NCBI RefSeq assembly: GCF_001657475.1
Contig: NZ_LXEY01000007.1
Coordinates: 19,580 to 83,579, forward strand
Origin: Enteractinococcus helveticum
Lineage (GTDB): Bacteria; Actinomycetota; Actinomycetes; Actinomycetales; Micrococcaceae
DNA length: 64,000 bases
Reading direction: 5' to 3'
Shown: positions 19,222-28,446 of the stretch, piece by piece
Position numbering within the stretch: position 1 is the first letter of the stretch
How the letters are laid out: the number at the start of each line of letters is the position of its first letter
Notes under the pieces: model-generated
What the model was told of the DNA's origin: nothing
The model's input: the letters and a program-made list of their open reading frames with translations, nothing else
The model's database searches: none
Translations under genes and position numbers: made by a program

Positions 19222-19454
19222 GAGTAGTCGTCGCTCAGCTCTCAAGATGATATGTGGTTTTATTTGTCAATGACCTCATTTTGTCGAGGCGTATTTGGCA
19301 TGGCAAAGGTGTGACAAAGCAGGACAGCCAATTGTGTCCAAGATGCTGCAGTGTAATTATGACACGCTGCTGACGAGTCGTTTCTATCTGTCATGAGTGT
19401 CGATCAGCAGCGCAATAAGACGAAGGTCAGGACAAGACCGGTAGGATGCGTTTC

Positions 19455-21008
19455 ATGACGGATAACGTGAATGTTGAGGTTTCGAACACTGATGAAGCGT
19501 CTTATGACCACCTAAGGCATTTTGTTGAAAAAGTAGAAGGCCTCGTCGCGAACGAAGACTATGTAGCGGCGGGCCATCTCGTTGCCGATGACCCTACTTC
19601 GGCATGGTTTGGTTTCCGTCCGGATAGGCTGTACGCGATCGTCGATGTGCTGATCTCGCAGCTTTCAGGTCCGGGACATTTTCTCACGACTGTTCACGCG
19701 GTGATGTCGAACCCCGACCCAGACTTGTTATTCAGCCAGGATGTCGTTGTTGGATCAGAAGAGTATAACCCTCGGCAGCAGTATTTTTTGGCCGTTATCC
19801 GGATGAGTGCATTCCGGTCCGTGGGGCTTCATAAAGATGCTGTGGAACAGGCCGAAGCCATGCGTCTGCAGCAAGGTCGACTCGTTTCTGTCTTTGACAG
19901 GCACGGTGGTTGGGCGTTAAGCACAAGTGTCCAGCTGGGCATTTCTGCTATGTTGGCAGGTGATTTTCACCGTGCGGTTTCTGCGTTCACTGAGGCTCAA
20001 TTGCACGTGGAGGTTCCTGCTTTTGCGTTTCTGACACGCGATGCGCTTGTGAAGGCCGCTCTTGTTCAGGCTTCTTTTGGCGACTCGTACGATGCCGAGA
20101 TGTTACTTGCCCGAGCAGAGGATATCCCTCGCACGTCCAGCTGGGCAGAATCGCATATCGATGTTCACCGCGATTTTACCGAGATCCTTTTGCGTGGCGG
20201 ACAGTTTGCAAAAGAAGCCTTGGAAAAGATTCAGCTTCATGATGTTGGTGAAATGTGGCCGTTCTATATCGTGGCGATGTATCACCTGATGGAATCGTCC
20301 GGTTACCGAGAAGCCCTGGAATACCAACTCAAGATGTTTGAAACATTGCCGGTGCCAAAGGCGGAGGGACACGGGTTTTCCGGAAGTGTCATTCCGCTCA
20401 AACGCGCGCTACTGGCAATGAGTGCAGGACGAGGTACCGAAGCACAGGAACTCCTAGGTCAGGCCGATCAGGACATTGTGTATACCCGGTTGATCCAAGC
20501 AGCATCGCATCTCTACGGAGGAAGGCCAAAAGAGGCCTTGTCGCACGCAACCCAGCTCCGGTCCCAGACAGCTGGTCTGCGTCTTCTAGAACTTCGGAGA
20601 CTGGCAATAGTCGCGGCTGCAAATTATGCAACTGACAATGTTCGGGACAGCTTGAACGCTCTGGAGCAAGCAGCAAAATTCCCACGAGGTCTCACTGAAT
20701 TTGAGATTCGAATATTTAGTCCGGAAACGCGTCGGCTGGCCACACAACACATCAAGCAATGGCCACAAGAAGATGGAGGCCCCTCGACGTTCTTGACTGG
20801 ACTCCCTGATCCTGGCGCGGCACTAAGCGAACGAGAATTGGTCATTATACGAGAAGTTTCCTTAGGGCATTCCCGAGCCCAAATCGCAGAGAATCTTTTC
20901 ATCTCGCTCAATACAGTTAAATCGCAGTTACAGAGCGCATACCGCAAGCTTGGCGCCACCTCTGCTTCATCGGCCGTGCGTGAAGCAGAACGTAGGGGCT
21001 TACTCTAA
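19455..21008 (+). CDS. LuxR-type regulator with TPR-like sensor region
   Basis: The C-terminal 60 residues are a LuxR helix-turn-helix (LSERELVIIREVSLGHSRAQ, then IAENLFISLNTVKSQLQSAY). The preceding 440 residues look like helical tetratricopeptide-type repeats, as in the sensor part of LAL regulators. No Walker A motif is visible, so this is not a full MalT-like ATPase. I prefer ATG 19455 because AGG at 19443-19445 would be too close to ATG 19446. The gene is convergent with the Tad pilus operon and may regulate it, but nothing in the sequence proves that. Target unknown. Confidence 0.85.
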   Translation: MTDNVNVEVSNTDEASYDHLRHFVEKVEGLVANEDYVAAGHLVADDPTSAWFGFRPDRLYAIVDVLISQLSGPGHFLTTVHAVMSNPDPDLLFSQDVVVGSEEYNPRQQYFLAVIRMSAFRSVGLHKDAVEQAEAMRLQQGRLVSVFDRHGGWALSTSVQLGISAMLAGDFHRAVSAFTEAQLHVEVPAFAFLTRDALVKAALVQASFGDSYDAEMLLARAEDIPRTSSWAESHIDVHRDFTEILLRGGQFAKEALEKIQLHDVGEMWPFYIVAMYHLMESSGYREALEYQLKMFETLPVPKAEGHGFSGSVIPLKRALLAMSAGRGTEAQELLGQADQDIVYTRLIQAASHLYGGRPKEALSHATQLRSQTAGLRLLELRRLAIVAAANYATDNVRDSLNALEQAAKFPRGLTEFEIRIFSPETRRLATQHIKQWPQEDGGPSTFLTGLPDPGAALSERELVIIREVSLGHSRAQIAENLFISLNTVKSQLQSAYRKLGATSASSAVREAERRGLL

Positions 21009-21120
21009 TGTTCTCTAGCGATCGGGCGCACGCTTGTTATTAGCTGTATGTTGTGATTCGACGGACTTTCTCGTCATAAATGGGGGATCAGATACTTCGG
21101 AATTGGACGTGTAGAAGTGT

Positions 21121-21166
21121 TGTACAGGTTTTTCGGATATGTACAAAAAACTGAAAATTTTGTACA
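21121..21166. repeat. three TGTACA palindromes at near-helical spacing
   Basis: TGTACA occurs at 21121-21126, 21140-21145 and 21161-21166, so starts are 19 and 21 bases apart. All lie in the 220-bp gap between the convergent LuxR and prepilin-peptidase genes. The spacing of about two helical turns suggests a binding site for a protein contacting one face of DNA, but no promoter is evident. Confidence 0.45.
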
Positions 21167-21230
21167 CGTCCATAAAGGTTGTTCTCTAACGCTGTTCACA
21201 GGTTTGGATGGCAGCCACAAAAATTCGTTA

Positions 21231-21857
21231 CTAATTCACCATGAGCGCCAGAACGGCTCCCAATACCATCGAAGGGCCGAAAGGCACTTCGGATCCTTTG
21301 ACCTTGCCGCGACGAATCAGCACGATCAGCGCTGCCAGCCCGTTGACGAGAAATGCCAGTAGGGTACCGATAGCCACGTGTGACCAACTGAACCAGCCGA
21401 GTAGAAGACCGATGACACTGGCGAATTTCACATCTCCCAGACCGAGCCCAGCCGGGGAAATGAACGCCAGGATAAAGTACGCCAGCATCAGTACAAGGGC
21501 AGCCAAGAGAGCCCGCCCGAACGGTGCCCAACCGATGCCGGTTGCTGCAGCGATCCCGAGCGGCACCAGCATGGCGAGCGTTGTGGAAGCAACGGGCTTA
21601 TCGGGTAACCGGTGTACAGCAAGATCGATAACGACTAACAGTGAGCATCCGACGACTGCGGCTAATAGAGCGATGAGCTCCGCGGGATGATCCGTGAGCA
21701 TTGCAGCGCCGAATCCACCGGCTGCTGCCAGTAAGACATGGAACCTGGACTGCACCCATCGCGAGTTGCCGGGCACGTATGCCAAGATCGCGCGGGTCAG
21801 AGCCCAAGCGGCTCCCGCAGCAATGACGGCATTGAGAATAGCGACGGTGATGCTCAC
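21231..21857 (-). CDS. tadV: A24-family prepilin peptidase of the Tad system
   Basis: This is a 208-residue membrane aspartyl protease that removes the leader from Flp pilin and pseudopilins. Both catalytic aspartates are visible: one in VIDLAVHRLPD (about residue 78) and one in the GLGDVKF motif (about residue 140). There are six or so membrane segments. It lacks the N-terminal methylase domain, as is usual in Tad loci. GTG 21857 overlaps the tadC stop by 4 bp (GTGA); the longer frame to 21932 runs antisense-like through tadC. It is the last gene of the pilus operon. Confidence 0.88.
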   Translation of the reverse strand: MSITVAILNAVIAAGAAWALTRAILAYVPGNSRWVQSRFHVLLAAAGGFGAAMLTDHPAELIALLAAVVGCSLLVVIDLAVHRLPDKPVASTTLAMLVPLGIAAATGIGWAPFGRALLAALVLMLAYFILAFISPAGLGLGDVKFASVIGLLLGWFSWSHVAIGTLLAFLVNGLAALIVLIRRGKVKGSEVPFGPSMVLGAVLALMVN

Positions 21858-22750
21858 ATGCCACCAAATGCTTCTATCATGTTCAGCACAGCTGGCCCCA
21901 TGACCACGATGAACAAGACCGGCAGAATGCACAGCATCAGTGGGGCTAACACTTTGACCGGGACTTTCTGTGCCTTTTCTTCCGCTCGTTGGCGGCGCTT
22001 CAACCGCATTTCATCAGCCTGGGTGTGCAGTACTCCTGCCACGGATATGCCGTAGGTATCGGCCTGGAAGACCGCCCGGACAAAACGTCGCAGATCATTG
22101 ACGTCGGTGCGCTCGGCCAGCGCCCGGAAGGCATCTTTGCGGGAGCTCCCCATCTGAATATCTTGCTGCGTGCGCACGAGTTCTTCAGCTAACGGTCCGC
22201 GACCGTTCTCGCCGGCACGGGCCATGGCGCCGTCGAAACCCAAGCCAGCTTCTACTGCGATGGTCATTTGGTCGAGCGTATCAGCCAGCTCAATCTCAAT
22301 GCGTTCACTGCGTTTCTGTGCGGCACTATGTGCCAACAGCTCGGGCAGAAAATAACCAACAACGGTCACGAGCACAGTGACCAGAACACCCAGCGGTGGC
22401 GGACCCGTGAGCAACACGATCGCATTGAGCACCAGGGCGATGCCGACCCACAGCAATTTGAGTTTCAGCAGCTTGACCAATGGCCACGCCGCGGGACGAC
22501 CGGCCAAGCTGAGCTGCCGGTCCAAGACCCGCACCACCAGACCAGGCGTGAGTGTACAGACCAACTCTTGTATCGAACTGCGGGTCGATACGGCGTCGTC
22601 GTGGGTGTCTTCCGTCAGCTCGGTGTGGCCTGAGCGCGCCAGATTGGCTTGTGCGAGTCGCCGGGTCGGGTCAAATACTTGCCACAGGTTCCACAACCCA
22701 ATGCCTACGGCAAGGGCGATTGCAATGGCTGCTGCGATGAATGCCGGCAT
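21854..22750 (-). CDS. tadC: Tad pilus inner-membrane platform protein TadC
   Basis: This 298-residue type II secretion F-domain protein forms the membrane platform with TadB for pilus assembly. The F domain holds the segment ELADTLDQMTIAVEAGLGFD near the middle and ends LAPLMLCILPVLFIVVMGPA. It has an N-terminal membrane helix, a pair near residues 95-130 and a C-terminal pair. The start is at ATG 22750, which shares one base with the tadB stop (TGATG), so translation is coupled. The longer frame to 22783 overlaps tadB and has no support. Confidence 0.9.
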   Translation of the reverse strand: MPAFIAAAIAIALAVGIGLWNLWQVFDPTRRLAQANLARSGHTELTEDTHDDAVSTRSSIQELVCTLTPGLVVRVLDRQLSLAGRPAAWPLVKLLKLKLLWVGIALVLNAIVLLTGPPPLGVLVTVLVTVVGYFLPELLAHSAAQKRSERIEIELADTLDQMTIAVEAGLGFDGAMARAGENGRGPLAEELVRTQQDIQMGSSRKDAFRALAERTDVNDLRRFVRAVFQADTYGISVAGVLHTQADEMRLKRRQRAEEKAQKVPVKVLAPLMLCILPVLFIVVMGPAVLNMIEAFGGM

Positions 22751-23703
22751 CAAAATTTCACCTCGACGGTTTTGCGTAACCACAGGCCACCCAGAAGCAA
22801 CAGGCTGGCACTGATGCCAAGCAGTACGTAGCCGATTGGCGTTTCGATAAAGGGCGCCAAATAGGCGGGGTTGGTCAGCAGTAAAAAGCCGCCCACACCG
22901 AAGGGGAGCAGCATCAGGATGACGGCGGAGAGCCGACCTTCGGCGCTCAGGGTGGCAACCTGGCGGCGGATTTCGTTGCGCTGTCGGATGGTGCCGGCGA
23001 CGCCGTCGAGAACTTCGGCAAGGTTGCCGCCGACTTCGCGGTTGATTGCGATGGCCTGGGTGACCCAGGTGAAGTCTTCGCTGTCCATCCGCTGGCCGGT
23101 GACTTCCAGTGCTTCACCAAGGTCGCGGCCGACTCGGGTTTCGTTGACGACGCGAGTGAATTCCTCTGCGGTGGGACTCTCGGCTTCTTCAGCCAGGGAC
23201 GCCAGTGCTTGGGGCAGACTGTGACCGGCGCGCAGGCTGGAGGCCATCAACAGCAAGGAGTCTTCGAGCTGGTCAGCAAATAATTGTTGGCGCTTTGCGA
23301 TCCGCAGACCAATGACCCATCGGCTGATAACCGGCACTGCGATCATCAACAGCAGCCCGATCAGGACATTGCCGAGGACCCAACCGAGCACACCCGCCAC
23401 GAGTGCACCGATGATGATTCTCAGAACAAACTGTTCGGGACCTATCTTCACAGCTGCCAGATCCAATAACTGCGTGCCGGCCGGTGTTCCGCGATCTCGT
23501 CGACGTCGCTCGACACGATTGGTCACCGCGGCGAAGGCACGGTGTAATGGGTGGGGCGGGGGGTTCACGCCGGGACGACGTCGGGCGAATGGTACCCGTG
23601 CGGGCCGGGGCATGATCAGTGCATAGGCTAATACCCCAACGGCCAGCGCGGCCGTCACCGCGGCAGTCACGAGGAGTGCGGTGCCCTGTGTTGAAGTCAT
23701 CAT
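22750..23703 (-). CDS. tadB: Tad pilus inner-membrane platform protein TadB
   Basis: This 317-residue type II secretion F-domain protein is the partner of TadC. It has an N-terminal membrane helix, a proline/arginine-rich loop (about residues 32-75), a central membrane pair, and the F-domain segment LEDSLLLMASSLRAGHSLPQ followed by EVGGNLAEVLDGVAGTIRQR. It starts inside the tadA stop (4-bp overlap). The platform is expected to couple the TadA ATPase to pilin extrusion. Confidence 0.9.
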   Translation of the reverse strand: MMTSTQGTALLVTAAVTAALAVGVLAYALIMPRPARVPFARRRPGVNPPPHPLHRAFAAVTNRVERRRRDRGTPAGTQLLDLAAVKIGPEQFVLRIIIGALVAGVLGWVLGNVLIGLLLMIAVPVISRWVIGLRIAKRQQLFADQLEDSLLLMASSLRAGHSLPQALASLAEEAESPTAEEFTRVVNETRVGRDLGEALEVTGQRMDSEDFTWVTQAIAINREVGGNLAEVLDGVAGTIRQRNEIRRQVATLSAEGRLSAVILMLLPFGVGGFLLLTNPAYLAPFIETPIGYVLLGISASLLLLGGLWLRKTVEVKF

Positions 23704-25160
23704 TGGCCCGTGCCTCCTTGAGGTAGCGCAAAGATCTTCGGGGATACGGTGATCCCCAGATCATCGAAGCGTTCGGTAAAGCGCGGACGAATACCGGTAG
23801 ACACGGGGCGTCCGAGGAAGCGACCTGATGCATCGACACCCGCTGAGTAGTCGAATAAGAAGACATCTTGCAGGGTGACGGTGTCGGATTCCATGCCTTG
23901 GACTTCGGTGACCGCCGTGACACGTCGGGTGCCGTCACGCAGTCGAGTCAGCTGCACGATCACATCCACTGCTGAAGCGATCTGTTCCCTGATCGCGCGC
24001 AGTGGCAGGTCCATGCCTGCCATCAGCACCAAGGGTTCTAACCGGGAAATCGCATCCCGTGGCGAGTTCGCGTGCACGGTGGACATGGAGCCGTCGTGTC
24101 CGGTGTTCATGGCCTGGAGCATGTCTAAGCTTTCGCCGCCACGGACTTCACCGACCACAATGCGGTCCGGGCGCATCCGTAACGAGTTGCGCAGCAGATC
24201 TCGAATCACCATGCCACCTTTGCCTTCGACATTGGGTGGACGGGATTCAAGCCGTACAACGTGTTCCTGCTGCAACTGCAGTTCCACAGAATCTTCAATT
24301 GTGATAATACGTTCGGTATTCGGGATGAACGACGACAGTACATTGAGCAGCGTGGTCTTACCGGTGCCGGTACCACCGGAGATGATGATGTTGAGATTCG
24401 CATTAACGCACGCCTCGAGCAGTTCGGTCATCTGTGGCGTCAGGGTGCCAAAGCGCAATAAGTCTTGGACCGTATGCGGGTTTTTGCCAAACTTGCGAAT
24501 AGTCAACGATGAACCATTAAACGCTAACGGCGGGATGATGGCGTTGACGCGGGATCCATCTGGCAAACGGGCATCGACCATTGGGGTCGATTCATCGATT
24601 CGACGTCCCATCCGAGACACGATGCGTTCGATGATCAACCGCAGGTGCTGTTCGGAGGAGAACCGGGCATCAGAGGGCTCCAGACGGCCATCGCGCTCCA
24701 CATAAATGGCATCTGGTCCGTTGACCATGACCTCGGTAACCGAATCGTCCTCGAGCAATGGCTCCAGTGGACCGTAGCCCAACAAATCGTCGCGGACCGA
24801 ATCATTCAGGCGCTGACGTTCCCCGGAGGACAGGGGAATTGAGGCCTCTTCGACCACTCGGTTGAGCTCAGCACGCACGATGCCGTGCAGCTGCTCTTCG
24901 GTCAGCGACGGATCATTGAGCCGGGCCCCGATGCGATCATAGAGCTTCTTGGCAGCTTCACCCTTGAGCGCTCGGAACGCATTTTCTGGATCCGCGGTGG
25001 TTGTGCTGCGTTGACGCTTGCGGGCAGATGGTTTTTGCTGTGCTGCGGCAGCTTGGAGCCGAGAAGGCTGCGGCGCAGGATCCTCATGAGCCTCCGCGTG
25101 TTCTCGTGGAAAGGAACCGGGCTGTTGTTGGACGCGGTGCAGACGTCGTGACAAACTCAT
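23700..25160 (-). CDS. tadA: Tad pilus assembly ATPase TadA (CpaF)
   Basis: This 486-residue cytoplasmic secretion ATPase powers Flp pilus assembly. An unstructured basic N-terminus (about 1-60) is followed by the CpaF N-terminal domain (DLLGYGPLEPLLEDDSVTEV). The core carries Walker A SGGTGTGKTT (about 262-271), the Asp-box-like ERIITIEDSVELQL, Walker B RPDRIVVGEVRGGE and the conserved His in MNTGHDGSMSTVHANSP. Length and motif order match CpaF. It overlaps both neighbours by 4 bp. Confidence 0.95.
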   Translation of the reverse strand: MSLSRRLHRVQQQPGSFPREHAEAHEDPAPQPSRLQAAAAQQKPSARKRQRSTTTADPENAFRALKGEAAKKLYDRIGARLNDPSLTEEQLHGIVRAELNRVVEEASIPLSSGERQRLNDSVRDDLLGYGPLEPLLEDDSVTEVMVNGPDAIYVERDGRLEPSDARFSSEQHLRLIIERIVSRMGRRIDESTPMVDARLPDGSRVNAIIPPLAFNGSSLTIRKFGKNPHTVQDLLRFGTLTPQMTELLEACVNANLNIIISGGTGTGKTTLLNVLSSFIPNTERIITIEDSVELQLQQEHVVRLESRPPNVEGKGGMVIRDLLRNSLRMRPDRIVVGEVRGGESLDMLQAMNTGHDGSMSTVHANSPRDAISRLEPLVLMAGMDLPLRAIREQIASAVDVIVQLTRLRDGTRRVTAVTEVQGMESDTVTLQDVFLFDYSAGVDASGRFLGRPVSTGIRPRFTERFDDLGITVSPKIFALPQGGTGQ

Positions 25161-26347
25161 GATCGGGAATCCTTTCTGCCTGCGCGGTGGGTGATTGCAT
25201 CAACGAGGTTCAGATCATCTGCAAGCACCGAGTTGACGATTGGGCGTAGTGCTTTGACCAACGGGTCGCGTGGTCGAGACTGGGCCAGTGGAACACCGGT
25301 GTTGACGGCGGCTAAGGCCCGCTTGGAGGTGGGAATCCGTATGACGTCGTTGACCCCTAGCGTTTGGGCGACATCCTGTGGGGTGACCCCATCTTTGGTG
25401 TCGGCAAAGTTTGCCACCACCTGGGTGGCGTCACTGAACATTTGCAGCAGCGATAGGGTGTCGACGACTTTTCGTATCCCGTGAATCGAGGGCACACTCA
25501 ACGATGTCAGTAATAACGGGTCGGTGGTGTGGTCTAAGGCAACCAGGGTGGCATCGGAGAGCCCGGTGGCCGTGTCGATCACAACGAAGGCAAACTCGGC
25601 AATAAGGGTGTCGAGCAGTTGACTGATCTGCGTGGTGGAAATCGTGTCGGCCGTGGCTGGATTATCGGGGGCGGGCAGCACCAGTAGTCCTGATGCATGC
25701 AGGGTCAACCGACTTTTCAGTGCAATGGTGTCACCATGGGTGACGCTGTGTAGGACGTCGTCCAACCGATATTCAGGCTCCAGCCCAAGTGTGGTGGCAA
25801 CGTCTCCGAATTGTAGATCCAGGTCCACCAGTACTGTGGAGTGCGGCTGAGTCTGGGCCAGCGCAACCGCGAGGTTGGTGGCAACCAGAGTTTTGCCGAC
25901 CCCACCTGCGGCAGACACTGGGCTGATCACCCGGCCCCTGGGTTGCTCGGGGGCGGTTGGGGACTCGTCAGTTGCCAGCGATTGTGCTCGGTGTTCGGCT
26001 TGGCTGAGGCGCTGTTGGATCTCATGCGGTTCGGCTTCTGCCGGTATCAGGTCAGTGACGCCGGCGCGCATCGCCGGCAGGCTCATAGCTTCAAGCTGTT
26101 CAACGACCAATAAGACCACGCGATGGGCATGCTGTGCGGTCAGATCGGTGGCCAGTTCGAGGCTCAGTACGTGGTCGTGCCGAGCGTCCAACACTAAGAC
26201 ATCAGGAAGTGTGTCAGCGTACCAGTCGTGGAACTCGTCGAGTTGTTCAAGCGTGGGCATGGGGACTCGTAGGTGCGTTGTCCCGGTAGCTTTGGCGAAT
26301 TTCGCTTCGAGATCTTCACCGGAAGTGGCAATGGCTATGTGTGTCAT
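25157..26347 (-). CDS. cpaE: Tad localisation ATPase TadZ/CpaE (MinD/ParA family)
   Basis: This 396-residue protein has an N-terminal receiver-like domain (about 1-125) and a MinD/ParA-type ATPase. The deviant Walker A is PVSAAGGVGKT (about residues 143-153), followed by VLVDLDLQFGDVATTLG and VVIDTATGLSDATL. CpaE/TadZ proteins position the pilus machine at the pole or membrane. The gene overlaps tadA and cpaB by 4 bp, confirming its place in the operon. Confidence 0.9.
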   Translation of the reverse strand: MTHIAIATSGEDLEAKFAKATGTTHLRVPMPTLEQLDEFHDWYADTLPDVLVLDARHDHVLSLELATDLTAQHAHRVVLLVVEQLEAMSLPAMRAGVTDLIPAEAEPHEIQQRLSQAEHRAQSLATDESPTAPEQPRGRVISPVSAAGGVGKTLVATNLAVALAQTQPHSTVLVDLDLQFGDVATTLGLEPEYRLDDVLHSVTHGDTIALKSRLTLHASGLLVLPAPDNPATADTISTTQISQLLDTLIAEFAFVVIDTATGLSDATLVALDHTTDPLLLTSLSVPSIHGIRKVVDTLSLLQMFSDATQVVANFADTKDGVTPQDVAQTLGVNDVIRIPTSKRALAAVNTGVPLAQSRPRDPLVKALRPIVNSVLADDLNLVDAITHRAGRKDSRS

Positions 26348-27042
26348 CCGAAGAGGTCCTCTCGATCAATGGTGGTGGAGCTATCTGGTGCATCCGCTGG
26401 TTCCAACGAGAGCCAGACACCGTGAAATTCGGCGGCATTGACGACCAGTGGTGCATCGGCTGCATCCACGGCCAGGGTGACCATGAGTGATTCGGCAGCG
26501 GGTTGTTCGGTTGCTGCGCCGTCGTCAGTTATTTCCATCACGGCACCGCCTTGCACGTTGGTGACCAGGACTTTGTGCAGCAGCAGTCGGGTTTCTTGAT
26601 CGGAACTGACAAACAGGCCGACGGTGTCTCCGGCAGCAAGGTAGCCGCCGATGACCCGCGTTGTTGGTAACTGGATGGTGACTTCGTGGTGGCCAGCCGG
26701 CACTTCAGGTGCGGCATCTTGGCCCGGGGAGACGAATCGTGTGCTGAGGACTTGTTCTCCGGGATAGAGTTCGGACACGGTGACGAGGCCTGCGACGTCG
26801 TCCAGCGATTGCACGGCATCTGGCGCAATGGTGGAGGCAGGAAGTTCTTCAACCGAGACGTAGTCTGGCAGTTCTGCGGCGGCAGTGCCCGTGGGCACAG
26901 TATCGGTGACCACCAGGACTTGGGCAGGGGAGAGATCCGACATTGCGCGAGCATCGGCTCGATTGACGTAATTGAACACCAGCACTCCGGCGATAATGGC
27001 CAGGACTGCAGAACTAATGATGGCGAGTAAGCGGCGTGACAT
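26344..27042 (-). CDS. cpaB: Flp pilus assembly protein CpaB/RcpC (SAF domain)
   Basis: This 232-residue protein has one N-terminal membrane anchor (about residues 7-25). An external SAF domain follows (VLVVTDTVPTGTAA through LVTVSELYPGEQVLSTRFV) and then the RcpC domain (HHEVTIQLPTTRVIGGYLAA). CpaB proteins form part of the pilus channel or act as a periplasmic adaptor. In a Gram-positive cell this part faces the wall. The 4-bp overlap with cpaE shows coupling. Confidence 0.88.
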   Translation of the reverse strand: MSRRLLAIISSAVLAIIAGVLVFNYVNRADARAMSDLSPAQVLVVTDTVPTGTAAAELPDYVSVEELPASTIAPDAVQSLDDVAGLVTVSELYPGEQVLSTRFVSPGQDAAPEVPAGHHEVTIQLPTTRVIGGYLAAGDTVGLFVSSDQETRLLLHKVLVTNVQGGAVMEITDDGAATEQPAAESLMVTLAVDAADAPLVVNAAEFHGVWLSLEPADAPDSSTTIDREDLFG

Positions 27043-27053
27043 GGGAGAAGACC

Positions 27054-27950
27054 TTATTCGGTAAGTGTGACGACGGCAGTGCCGGAGGTATCAGAGGATT
27101 CGGTGAGTGCAACGAAGCGGTGGAAGATACCGCTGACGCATCGAGCGCTGCCACTACACGGCGGGGAAGCAGGATAGCTTGCACCCGAGAAGTTGTACCC
27201 GGTCAGCGTGACGGCTGCATAGCCGATGATTCGGTAGCGGCCATTATTGCCTTGGCCTGCTGCGGCGTCGAAGATCGGTAGGAAGACTTGTTGGCCAATG
27301 AATTGCCGTAGTGTCGCCGTATTACATGACGGGTTATTGCCGGGATCAGATTTTGCCCAACCTTCTGTTACCCACGTGAGTGTTTCACAGGTGCTGTCAC
27401 CGGGAGTCAGCCAGCCGAAACCGCCCGGAATGGTGTTCGGCCCGGAGCCCCGACAGTTGTTATCTGAGGAGTACAGGACCTGTTGCGAGGCGGATTCTTC
27501 AAGGCCATCCAGAGCGCACCAGGAAAACGCTAGGGGAAGTGTGCCGGCAACGCTGGCTTGATCTTCCCACTGGGCGACGGCGGTTGCATGAATGGGCGTC
27601 GAATGGATACCTATGATGGGCGCGAACCAGTGTTCCCGAATCGTGCTGGTTTGCACTGTGACCGTACGGTCTGACACGTTGAGCGCAGTGACGGTGCCGG
27701 ATGCGCCGTCACCATGAAAATTTGCTTTCGTCATGGAGTCGGCGGTGATATTGGCGGTTGAGCAGTCGTTATGGGCACAATCCTGTGCAATAGCTAGAGC
27801 TGCTGCATCGGCTCCGGTTTGGAGCTGTTGTTTATCCAGATGCATGGCCCCGACGTCAATGGCCAGAGCTAGCATCGCCATCAAAGGCACCATGAGAATT
27901 GCGACAATGGTGCCAGATTGGCCGCGATCATTATTCTTTAGCCGTTGCAC
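27054..27950 (-). CDS. tadG: TadG-like pilus-associated protein
   Basis: This 298-residue protein begins NDRGQSGTIVAILMVPLMAM, a pseudopilin-like N-terminal helix of the TadG N-terminal (TadE/G-like) family. The usual IDVGAMHLDKQQLQTGADAA follows. The rest is an exported domain with several cysteines (for example CAHNDC, and SPPCSGSARC near the C-terminus) that may form disulfides. No von Willebrand A domain is visible, unlike longer TadG proteins. It overlaps tadE by 13 bp. It is probably a minor pseudopilin or wall-side component of the machine. Confidence 0.82.
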   Translation of the reverse strand: MQRLKNNDRGQSGTIVAILMVPLMAMLALAIDVGAMHLDKQQLQTGADAAALAIAQDCAHNDCSTANITADSMTKANFHGDGASGTVTALNVSDRTVTVQTSTIREHWFAPIIGIHSTPIHATAVAQWEDQASVAGTLPLAFSWCALDGLEESASQQVLYSSDNNCRGSGPNTIPGGFGWLTPGDSTCETLTWVTEGWAKSDPGNNPSCNTATLRQFIGQQVFLPIFDAAAGQGNNGRYRIIGYAAVTLTGYNFSGASYPASPPCSGSARCVSGIFHRFVALTESSDTSGTAVVTLTE

Positions 27951-28342
27951 CGCATGGTCCCTTTGCCGGTCAGAGTGATATTGCCAATGCCGCCGAGTAA
28001 CTGCAGCGGATAGGTGATCGTTACCGTTGCGGTTTCAGAGGTGACGTTTTCCGCCGCCCCGCAAGCATCTGGCGTGATGTCGATGTGCGCATTCGTCAAG
28101 CTGACGGACGGCTGTGCCGAGTTGATCGCGGTTTCACGGGCGGCGGTTTGCGGGTCGGTCTGATTCGAGGCATTCGATAACGACACAACGCGCACCGCGT
28201 CCCGCGCCGCATTGGACAGCACCGACTGAACATGAAATGCATGTCCGAAAGCCAAAATGCCCAACAGGAGGGCTACCAGGAGCGGAGCTACCAGTGCGAA
28301 TTCCACGGCGGAAGCGCCGCGATCGCGATTGTTTTCTACCAT
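27938..28342 (-). CDS. tadE: TadE-like pseudopilin
   Basis: The 134-residue product has the TadE signature DRGASAVEFALVAPLLVALL: a short basic leader, a glycine cleavage site and a Glu at position +5 in the hydrophobic helix. TadE proteins are pseudopilins processed by the prepilin peptidase. I use ATG 28342 because AGGA is 6 bp away; ATG 28348 directly abuts the ribosome-binding site. It is the first gene after the intergenic stem-loop and begins the overlapping block of machine genes. Confidence 0.87.
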   Translation of the reverse strand: MVENNRDRGASAVEFALVAPLLVALLLGILAFGHAFHVQSVLSNAARDAVRVVSLSNASNQTDPQTAARETAINSAQPSVSLTNAHIDITPDACGAAENVTSETATVTITYPLQLLGGIGNITLTGKGTMRCNG

Positions 28343-28383
28343 GGACATTCCTTTCGCTCGTTGCTCGTGATGGTGAAATCATG

Positions 28384-28431
28384 CTTGTCGTTGCCGGTGA
28401 CCCTGAGTGAAGTGCCACCGGCAACGACAAG
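28384..28431 (-). promoter_or_regulatory. 16-bp perfect stem-loop between pilin and machine genes
   Basis: CTTGTCGTTGCCGGTG (28384-28399) pairs perfectly with 28416-28431 around a 16-base loop. It lies just after the flp stop in the direction of transcription, with no T-run. Such a structure can stop or process most transcripts so that the pilin is made in excess over the assembly proteins. Confidence 0.7.
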
Positions 28432-28446
28432 TGATATTGAGTGGGT

